The notes under the pieces were generated by a model. The model did no database searches and was not told where the DNA came from. It saw only the letters and a list, made by a program, of their open reading frames with translations. From the NCBI GenBank assembly GCA_030838245.1, contig JAUTXB010000042.1, forward strand, positions 1 to 13,420: DNA of 13,420 bases, given 5' to 3'. Below are positions 6,382-12,191 of the stretch, one piece after another (position 1 is the stretch's first letter; every line of letters begins with the position of its first letter). The translations under genes were made by a program, and so were the position numbers. The DNA comes from Acidimicrobiaceae bacterium. Lineage in GTDB: Bacteria > Actinomycetota > Acidimicrobiia > Acidimicrobiales > RAAP-2.

Positions 6382-7182
6382 ATGGGATTGAATCTGACCG
6401 GTTGCCGCACGCTCGTCACCGGTGCATCCTCGGGCATCGGAGCCGGATTGGCCGAGGCCCTGGCGGCACGAGGGGCCATCGTGGGTATCTGCGCCCGACG
6501 GGCCGACCGGCTGGCCGAGGTGGTGGCACGGTGCCGGGAGCACTCACCGGAGAGCCGCATGTGGTCCGTAGACCTGGCTGACTTCGACTCGGTGGACCAA
6601 CTGGCCGCCGATGTGGTCGATGCTTTCGGGGGCATCGACCTGTTGGTGAACAACGCGGGCATCCCGAAGCGACGGCACACCACTGCCTTGGACATCGAGA
6701 CCATCACGCAAGTCATGCACATCAACTACCTCTCCCCCATGCGCCTGACCATGGCGCTCCTCCCCCAGATGCTGGCGCGGGGATCGGGCACCATCGTCAA
6801 CATCTCCTCGATCGCGGCCACGTTGAGTGCCCCAGGAGAGGCGGCCTATGACGCCTCGAAGGCGGCGCTCACCGCATTCTCGGAGGCGATGGCGGTCGAC
6901 CTGTGGGAGACCGGGATCAAGGTCATGGTCGTCTACCCCGGTGTCATCGACACCGACCTGTTCAGCCTGCCCGACAACGACATCCCCAACATGCCCGTGC
7001 CGGCCGAGCCGGTCTCCGTTGCCGTGGATGCCATCTTGGGGGGCCTGGCCACTGAGGCGGCTCAGGTCTACGTCCCGCAGTATTTCGCCGACATCGCCGC
7101 GTCCAAGGCACAAGACGTCGGCGAGTACCTGAAGGGAACCGCGGCCTACATCCGCCAACAGCAAAGCGATGCCGGCACCTGA
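6382..7182 (+). CDS. Classical short-chain dehydrogenase/reductase (SDR)
   Basis: This 266-residue NAD(P)-dependent oxidoreductase has all classical SDR elements: TGASSGIG (13-20, cofactor loop), Asp64 in VDLAD (adenine contact), NNAG (90-93), catalytic Asn115, and the Ser143-Tyr156-Lys160 triad in SSIAATLSAPGEAAYDASK. PGVIDTDLF follows, as expected after the active site. Arg39 and Arg40 after the second strand (CARRADRL) favour NADP(H). The length and the LTMALLPQML region resemble the acyl-chain or steroid-type SDRs common in actinobacteria, which oxidise secondary alcohols or reduce ketones, but the substrate cannot be assigned. It is divergent from the epimerase/CoA-transferase operon, so it may belong to the same pathway. 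It ends just before a strong hairpin shared with the next, convergent gene. Confidence 0.92.
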   Translation: MGLNLTGCRTLVTGASSGIGAGLAEALAARGAIVGICARRADRLAEVVARCREHSPESRMWSVDLADFDSVDQLAADVVDAFGGIDLLVNNAGIPKRRHTTALDIETITQVMHINYLSPMRLTMALLPQMLARGSGTIVNISSIAATLSAPGEAAYDASKAALTAFSEAMAVDLWETGIKVMVVYPGVIDTDLFSLPDNDIPNMPVPAEPVSVAVDAILGGLATEAAQVYVPQYFADIAASKAQDVGEYLKGTAAYIRQQQSDAGT

Positions 7183-7187
7183 GCGCG

Positions 7188-7221
7188 GTCGTCGACCCAG
7201 CTGGCGCTGGGCACCGACGAC
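7188..7221. terminator. Hairpin between convergent genes, possible bidirectional terminator
   Basis: The arms GTCGTCG (7188-7194) and CGACGAC (7215-7221) pair perfectly. Inside them CCCAGC (7196-7201) and GCTGGG (7206-7211) pair around a four-base TGGC loop, with a small bulge (A opposite CAC) between the two helices. That makes 13 base pairs, mostly G:C. It starts six bases after the SDR stop and ends 16 bases before the membrane protein stop on the other strand. There is no T-run on either side, so it is not a classic intrinsic terminator. In actinobacteria, hairpins without a T-run have been proposed to help end transcription or block exonucleases. Confidence 0.45.
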
Positions 7222-7237
7222 GCTGTCCTGGCCGGGG

Positions 7238-8317
7238 TCATGGGCCCTCTGACAGCTCTTGCACCCGGGGCTCGCCGTTCTCGTCGAGCGTGTGGCCCAC
7301 TTCCGGTTGGGACCCGGCGTCGTTGGCATCGTGCGATCGGGGCCGGGTCAGGATGATCTGCACCGATGAGACCACGAGGACGGCCACGGTGCCGATCCGC
7401 TCGCTCTTGCCGATCGGCTCGAAGAGCGCATAGATCTGTATCCCCGCGGCCATCGCTTGGGCCACGAGCGGGAGGGCCACGGCCCGCAGACCGGTTTGCC
7501 GCTCGACCTCGGCACTACCAGCTGGTGCTCGGACCCAGGCGGCATAGGCGATCAAGATTGCCCCCAGCGTCCAGACGAAGTCGTAGGTCCCGTCGTTGGC
7601 GACGCCGCGCGCCTCTTGCACGGCGAAGGCGGCATCGGCGATGGTCGTCATCAGGATGCCCGACCCGATGAGGATCCACATGCGGTCGGGACGCCAACCC
7701 AACAAGCTGTATACGCCCACGATCGATCCCATGATCACCACGTCGAGCACCGGATAGCTGAAATTGACGACCGTGGCCAGCGTGCCAGTCCGTGCTTGGT
7801 CGGCCAGCGGCTGAATGACAAGGGCGAAGCCGCCGGCCAGTACGACCAGGGTGACGGCGAGACCGTCCATCCAGCGGTGCAGTTCGAACCGAGCGACCCG
7901 GACTCGGATCAGGCAGATAATGCCGACGGCCATGAACGGGTACCACAAGAGCCACAAGATGTCGGCAAACGTCGGATAGGGCGGGTTCACCTGGCTCCCG
8001 TAGACCAGGCTCCAGGCGATGGTCCCCGCGCTCCACAAGGCCATGGCCGATCCAAATGCGAGCCAGGCCCGGCGCATGGCCGGCTCGTAGACCGCCCGGG
8101 CCAGGATGAGCACGGCAGCGGCGGCCACGACCGCGTCGTGGAACCACAGCTCGTAGAGCGAGGTCGGACCGCCGATCCCGAACAGCTCGTTCGCCGCCTC
8201 CAGCCCCATCAGGATGATGAGAACGGCCCACACCCAGTTGAGACGGGTCGGACTGGTGTAGAGCTCGCCGTCGCGGTCCACCCCGTGCGTCCGCTCAGAC
8301 CGGGGCGGCCGGCTCAT
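7238..8317 (-). CDS. Polytopic membrane protein resembling the sensor half of GGDEF-type proteins; function unknown
   Basis: The 359-residue protein has about ten hydrophobic segments, at roughly 27-48, 58-78, 83-106, 117-139, 150-170, 183-207, 213-233, 246-263, 276-300 and 306-325. A charged N-terminus precedes them and a hydrophilic tail of about 35 residues follows. NPPYPTFADILWLLWYPFMAVG (111-132) and RMWILIGSGILMTTIADAAFAVQ (212-234) remind me of the membrane region placed ahead of GGDEF/EAL domains in many actinobacterial cyclic-di-GMP enzymes; this is recalled, not searched. No GGDEF, EAL, kinase or other output domain follows the last helix. It could be a stand-alone sensor, a truncated relic, or a small-molecule transporter. 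No ribosome-binding site precedes the ATG. It converges with the SDR gene and is separated by 137 bases from the VOC gene upstream. Confidence 0.75.
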   Translation of the reverse strand: MSRPPRSERTHGVDRDGELYTSPTRLNWVWAVLIILMGLEAANELFGIGGPTSLYELWFHDAVVAAAAVLILARAVYEPAMRRAWLAFGSAMALWSAGTIAWSLVYGSQVNPPYPTFADILWLLWYPFMAVGIICLIRVRVARFELHRWMDGLAVTLVVLAGGFALVIQPLADQARTGTLATVVNFSYPVLDVVIMGSIVGVYSLLGWRPDRMWILIGSGILMTTIADAAFAVQEARGVANDGTYDFVWTLGAILIAYAAWVRAPAGSAEVERQTGLRAVALPLVAQAMAAGIQIYALFEPIGKSERIGTVAVLVVSSVQIILTRPRSHDANDAGSQPEVGHTLDENGEPRVQELSEGP

Positions 8318-8454
8318 GATGATTCGCAGTTGTCCAACACGCAGGTCGGCTCGAATGGCGGCATGGATGGGATCCTTGTGATCGTGGGATCCTTATCGGC
8401 GCCGCATGAGTCTACCGAGGCCCGGATCCGATCCTTGGCCACGAGGCCCGTTCT
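8318..8454. other. Intergenic region with repeated GATCCTT motifs upstream of the membrane protein
   Basis: This 137-base gap follows the five-gene minus-strand cluster and precedes the membrane protein. TGGGATCCTT occurs twice (8368-8377 and 8385-8394), 17 bases apart. A third GATCCTT lies at 8430-8436, just after GGATCCGATCC. Each decamer contains the palindrome GGATCC. The position upstream of the membrane protein start suggests regulator binding, but chance or a short duplication is possible. No hairpin with a T-run is seen. Confidence 0.45.
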
Positions 8455-8826
8455 CTACCTGACCGCCGGGTCCTGTTGCAGCTCGACGGTGTTGCCGGAA
8501 GGGTCGACGATCCAGATCTGCACGGTGGTGCCCTGGGTGGCGCGGGTGTAGTCGATGCCTTCGGCCTCGAGCTCGGCCACGGCGGCATCGAGGTCCTCGA
8601 CCCCGAAGCACACGTGTGGGCCCGCCGGTCGGATGGGGCCTGGTCCCGCCGGGGCGTCGACCAGGTGGACCTGGGCGTCGCCGACGGCAAACCAGTGGCC
8701 CTCGATGCCGGGGATCTCGGGACGGGGAAGATCGCCCAGCGCGAAGATCCCCCGGTAAAAGCCCACGGCGCCACCGAGCTCACCCTCCACGTTCACGCTG
8801 TGGTGCAAGATGCGGGTCAGTTTCAC
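8455..8826 (-). CDS. VOC-superfamily metalloprotein (glyoxalase/extradiol dioxygenase fold), probable enzyme
   Basis: This 123-residue protein has the two beta-alpha-beta-beta-beta modules of the vicinal oxygen chelate fold. Candidate metal ligands are in their usual places: His8 or His9 (ILHHSVNV), His54 (QVHLVD), His71 opening the second module (GPHVCFGVEDLDAAVAEL) and Glu115 in the closing DPSGNTVELQQ. A His/His/Glu set is compatible with epimerases, glyoxalase-like isomerases or ring-cleaving dioxygenases, so the reaction stays open. The GTG start has a GGGGAG site six bases upstream. It starts 22 bases after a second VOC gene and is the last gene of the five-gene cluster. The two VOC proteins differ in sequence and are not a fresh duplication. 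Confidence 0.88.
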   Translation of the reverse strand: MKLTRILHHSVNVEGELGGAVGFYRGIFALGDLPRPEIPGIEGHWFAVGDAQVHLVDAPAGPGPIRPAGPHVCFGVEDLDAAVAELEAEGIDYTRATQGTTVQIWIVDPSGNTVELQQDPAVR

Positions 8827-8832
8827 GGCTGG

Positions 8833-8838
8833 CTCCCC
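8833..8838 (-). promoter_or_regulatory. Ribosome-binding site of the 123-residue VOC protein
   Basis: The minus strand reads GGGGAG six bases before the GTG at 8826. It fixes the GTG as the start. Confidence 0.6.
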
Positions 8839-8848
8839 CTCGGATGGC

Positions 8849-9232
8849 TCACGACGGCGGGTCCTCGAGCTGTTCCATCAGCTCGAGGCGGATGTTCCCC
8901 GGGGCCTCGACGAAGGCGATCCGTCGACGTCCGAAGGGGCCCTCCACCTCGGTCGGGCCCCAGAGGACCGAATGACCGGCGAGGTCGGCATCGAGGTCGT
9001 CACTGAACAGGGCCGGGTGCAAGAAGCACTCATCAGGGAGGGACAGCGCATCCTCGTAGATGGCCCGGGTGAACAACGTGAGGTGGACGGGGCCCAGCTC
9101 CACGTCGGCCCGCTCGCTCCCGTTCCACACCATCCGATCGTGCACCGTCCCCCCGACCGACTGGTAGAAGGAGAGCGCTTCATCCAGGTCGGCCACCTTG
9201 AGGGCCAGGTTGGCCAGCCCGCTCACCGCCAC
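8849..9232 (-). CDS. VOC-superfamily protein (glyoxalase-like), with Asn at the first metal position
   Basis: This 127-residue VOC-fold protein has an opening module GLANLALKVADLDEALSFYQSVGG (5-28), a metal strand VHLTLFTR with His50, a second module LHPALFSDDLDADLAG with His72, and a closing APGNIRLELMEQ with Glu117. In most relatives the first strand reads H-V/I-A-L and supplies a metal ligand; here that position is Asn8. The protein may bind metal differently or have lost catalysis. The start is GTG at 9232, with another GTG two codons later (9226). Upstream G-rich DNA gives only a weak ribosome-binding site. It lies 22 bases after the Gfo/Idh/MocA gene and 22 bases before the other VOC gene, all in one direction. 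Confidence 0.87.
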   Translation of the reverse strand: MAVSGLANLALKVADLDEALSFYQSVGGTVHDRMVWNGSERADVELGPVHLTLFTRAIYEDALSLPDECFLHPALFSDDLDADLAGHSVLWGPTEVEGPFGRRRIAFVEAPGNIRLELMEQLEDPPS

Positions 9233-9254
9233 CGTCGCCCGCCCCCGTGTCCTG

Positions 9255-10370
9255 TCACCAGGCCGCCCATCCGGTCGGACTGACCGATCCGGTGATCGTC
9301 CGGGGGTCCACCCGCTGGCCCGTGTTCCCGGCTTCGTACACGGCGAAGCACAGCTGCAGCACCTTCACAGCTTCGTCGGCCGTCATGTCCGGAGTCGTCC
9401 CGCCGAGCAGGGAGTCGATGAAGTGGGCGGCAGAGCGATCGAACCCGCTCCCCCAGTTGGCGTCGACGACGGGGATCTCCCGCATCGACCCGTTGCCGTC
9501 CTTCCCCTGGAAGAGCAGGACGGGAGCGAGGTCGAGCATCTCGCCGGTGCATCGAGTGACCCAGATGAACCCCTCGTCGCCCTGGATCTCGAAGAACTCG
9601 TCGGCGCCATAATACGAGCTCCGCATCGACATCGACGGGGCGTAGCTGACCTCCATCGAGCCCAGCAGGCGCTCCTCCTCGTACTCGAAGATGGCCACGC
9701 ACGGCTCCAGGAAGAAGTCCCGACGCCGGACGATGGCTTGGACCGAGGTCACATCCTGACCGGCGAGCCAGAGCGCCATGGCGTACTTGTGCACGTTGTC
9801 GTCGAAGAGATGCCCCCCGGGGCTCTGGCTGTCAAGGCGCCAGATGTAGCCCTCCGGCTGCAGGTCGGCCTGGAACGCTGAGTCGGTGGTGCCCACAATC
9901 GTCCTGATCCGCACGTTGCTCAGCTGGCCGATGGCGCCGGCCTCGATCAGCTCTTTGGCCCGCTCGAGCGGCGGGTAGTGGCGGAAGCACTCGCTGATCC
10001 GCAGGGTCACCCCATGCTCGGCCGCCGCCGCTTCCATGGCCCGCCCGTCCTCGATGGTGTTGGCCACGGGCTTCTGGCACGACACGTGCTTTCCGGCGGC
10101 CAACGCGGCCACGACGTGATCATGGTGGAGGTGGGTGGGCGTGAGGATCTCCACCGCGTCGATCCCGGGGTCCGACAACAGCTCGTCCAGGTCGGTGAAG
10201 ACGGTGGACACGCCCCACGCATCGGCCAGTTTCCGGGCCTTCGCCTCGATCGGGTCGCACACGGCTACCACCTCGCAACGGTCGTGTTGCAGATAGCCCC
10301 TGACGTTCACCGGCGCGATGTTCCCCGCACCCACGACAGCAAGACGGATGTGCCCACTGTTCGATGACAT
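9255..10370 (-). CDS. Gfo/Idh/MocA-family NAD(P)-dependent oxidoreductase
   Basis: The 371-residue protein has an N-terminal Rossmann domain, RLAVVGAGNIA (9-19), with the GxGxxA loop, and CDPIEAKARKLADAWG (38-53) placing Asp39 for NAD(H) selectivity. Next come ILTPTHLHHDHVVAALAAGKHV and QKP (99-101), a variant of the usual EKP with catalytic-region Lys100. The C-terminal domain has the substrate motif GGHLFDDNVH (185-194), with Asp190 and His194 at the expected catalytic positions. Family members oxidise sugars, inositols or related polyols, or reduce the matching ketones; the substrate here is unknown. There is no ribosome-binding site. TACTTT eight bases before the ATG could be the -10 box of a leaderless transcript, although the amidohydrolase ends only 53 bases upstream. 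Confidence 0.92.
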   Translation of the reverse strand: MSSNSGHIRLAVVGAGNIAPVNVRGYLQHDRCEVVAVCDPIEAKARKLADAWGVSTVFTDLDELLSDPGIDAVEILTPTHLHHDHVVAALAAGKHVSCQKPVANTIEDGRAMEAAAAEHGVTLRISECFRHYPPLERAKELIEAGAIGQLSNVRIRTIVGTTDSAFQADLQPEGYIWRLDSQSPGGHLFDDNVHKYAMALWLAGQDVTSVQAIVRRRDFFLEPCVAIFEYEEERLLGSMEVSYAPSMSMRSSYYGADEFFEIQGDEGFIWVTRCTGEMLDLAPVLLFQGKDGNGSMREIPVVDANWGSGFDRSAAHFIDSLLGGTTPDMTADEAVKVLQLCFAVYEAGNTGQRVDPRTITGSVSPTGWAAW

Positions 10371-10423
10371 GGGACGTCAAAGTAGCAGGAGGACTGCCGG
10401 AGGACCCGACGCACCGTGACCGG

Positions 10424-12094
10424 TCAATCGCGCAACACGACACCGGGGCGGGATTCGAGACCAGCCTCGACCGACGCACCGTCGATACGGATGGGCACCC
10501 CGTTGACCAGGACGTGGTTCATCCCTTCCGGTTCCTCTGCCGTGAGCCGCTCGCCGTCGGCGGGGAAGTCGCGCTTGCGCCGCAATGGGCCCGTCGCCAC
10601 CGTGGCCGGGTCGAACACGCAGATGTCGGCGGCCTTGCCCACCTCCAACGTGCCCCGGTCGGTCAGTCCGTACACGGCCGCCGGTTCACCGCTCAGCTTG
10701 TGGATGGCCCGTTCGAGCGGCATCACCGATTGGTCCCGGACCCAGTGACCGAGGAGGTCGGTGGCGAAGCAGGCGTCACAGAGCTGGGTCACGTGGGCAC
10801 CGGAGTCAGCCAGTCCGAGGAGCACATTGTCCCGCGGCAGCAGCCAGGCGATCCCGTCGGGGTCATCGTTGGCCAGCACCGACCAGAACCTGGTCTGGAG
10901 GTCGTCGGCCAAGGACACGTCGAGAACCACGTCCAAGGGGGCACAGCCCCATTCCTCGGCCAGTTCGGTGACCGGCCGCCCGACCAGTTCAGGACGGGCC
11001 TCGCACTCGGCCACCGAAAGAGACCGCCAGTTGAAGGGCAAGGCGCCGACGCCTCCCTCCAGGTCCCGGACAGCCGCAGCCCGCCAGGCCGGATCCCGGT
11101 ACGCGGCCACCCGTTCGGCCCGGCTCTTCTCCATCAATCCGGCGAAGCTCGGTCTCAGGTTCAAGGTGAAGGGGTCGGCCAGGTTTATCTGGAGGACGAG
11201 GGGTCGACACGAGATCTGGGGCCAGATCTCGACGCCGTCGGCTCTCGCCGCGTCGTTGACCTCAATCCTCCCCCGGTGGAAGGCCGGGTAGCCGGCAATA
11301 GTGAGCAGCGCCGTCCAGGTGAACGGCCGCCCTACCTGGCGCTGGAGCTCGAACACGTCCTCGTCGGCGATCACGCCACCGGGGAGGAGCGCGACCACGC
11401 CACGCCCGGCATCGCGCACCGGGCCGAGCAGGGCCCGCAGCTCCTCGAGGTCGGCCACTCTCGAGGGCACGGGGCGGCCGCCGTCGCCGAAGTGTGTCGG
11501 CGACGCGCTGGTGGCGAAGCCGATCGCCCCTCCGGCCATGGACTCGGCCACCACACCCTGCATCCGGGCGAGCTCATCAGGCGTGGGCGCCCGCTCATAG
11601 GCCTCTTCCCCCATCACGTAGAGCCGGACGGCGGTGTGCCCGACGTAACAGCCGTAATTGAGTGCGGTGCCACCGGCCTCGACGGCATCTAGGTACTGGG
11701 GGAAGGTCTCGAACTGTTCCCATGGCACCCCGGCGACCAGGGTGTCGAAGCTCATGTCCTCGACGCGCTGCAGGGTCCGAGCCAGCAGGCCCACGCCGTC
11801 GGGCCTGATCGGGGCGATGGAAAAGCCACAGTTTCCGGCCACAACCGTGGTCACCCCGTGGTAGGAGGACGGCGTCAGCTGCGGGTCCCAGAAGACCTGG
11901 GCGTCGTAGTGGGTGTGAATGTCGACGAACCCGGGGCTGACCACCTGCCCGGAGGCGTCGAGCTCGCGCCTTCCCTTCAAGCCCGGCCCGATGGCGGTGA
12001 TGCGGCCCCCGGTGATGGCCACGTCCGAGAGCCGTGGCGGTCCACCGGTACCGTCGACCACCGAGCCACCCCTGATGACGATCTCACCGTCCAT
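10424..12094 (-). CDS. Amidohydrolase of the N-acyl-D-amino-acid deacylase-like family
   Basis: The 556-residue enzyme belongs to the amidohydrolase superfamily and resembles D-aminoacylase. It has the small beta domain IVIRGGSVVDGTGGPP (5-20), then GFVDIHTHYDAQ (55-66) with metal ligands His60 and His62, and GVTTVVAGNCGFS (80-92). Cys89 is the position of the metal-bridging Cys of D-aminoacylase. His153 sits in VGHTAVR, PTHFGDGGRPVPSR spans 199-212, and Asp430 is the catalytic Asp in LADSGAH. The SHxK segment that gives another metal His in D-aminoacylase is replaced by PFTWTALL (257-264). It may therefore hydrolyse a different amide or cyclic substrate. A perfect ribosome-binding site fixes the ATG. 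The flavin oxidase gene lies 97 bases upstream. Confidence 0.9.
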   Translation of the reverse strand: MDGEIVIRGGSVVDGTGGPPRLSDVAITGGRITAIGPGLKGRRELDASGQVVSPGFVDIHTHYDAQVFWDPQLTPSSYHGVTTVVAGNCGFSIAPIRPDGVGLLARTLQRVEDMSFDTLVAGVPWEQFETFPQYLDAVEAGGTALNYGCYVGHTAVRLYVMGEEAYERAPTPDELARMQGVVAESMAGGAIGFATSASPTHFGDGGRPVPSRVADLEELRALLGPVRDAGRGVVALLPGGVIADEDVFELQRQVGRPFTWTALLTIAGYPAFHRGRIEVNDAARADGVEIWPQISCRPLVLQINLADPFTLNLRPSFAGLMEKSRAERVAAYRDPAWRAAAVRDLEGGVGALPFNWRSLSVAECEARPELVGRPVTELAEEWGCAPLDVVLDVSLADDLQTRFWSVLANDDPDGIAWLLPRDNVLLGLADSGAHVTQLCDACFATDLLGHWVRDQSVMPLERAIHKLSGEPAAVYGLTDRGTLEVGKAADICVFDPATVATGPLRRKRDFPADGERLTAEEPEGMNHVLVNGVPIRIDGASVEAGLESRPGVVLRD

Positions 12095-12101
12095 CGGCAG
12101 A

Positions 12102-12108
12102 CCTCCCC
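12102..12108 (-). promoter_or_regulatory. Strong ribosome-binding site of the amidohydrolase
   Basis: The minus strand reads GGGGAGG seven bases before the ATG at 12094. It is among the best Shine-Dalgarno matches in the window and rules out the longer reading frame that extends to 12610 inside the flavoenzyme gene. Confidence 0.75.
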
Positions 12109-12191
12109 TTCGTCCGATGCTTGCCCCGAAGCGTACCGATTGGCCACCGCAGGGACTGGGCCAGGCGCTCGCCCCCGTGGCGACCCACCAT

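Noticed and set aside
5102..6391. 429-codon plus-strand open frame opposite the epimerase
   Set aside because: It is a mirror of the real gene and also crosses the divergent promoter region.
1..7182. A polyketide-type biosynthetic cluster (methyltransferase, exporter, SnoaL-like, SDR, epimerase)
   Set aside because: No synthase, carrier protein or glycosyltransferase is present, the genes run in several directions, and glycerate kinase and CoA-transferase do not fit.
10364..11692. Long plus-strand open frame opposite the amidohydrolase
   Set aside because: Composition is Gly/His/Arg/Pro-rich without domain motifs. It is a shadow of GC-rich coding on the minus strand.
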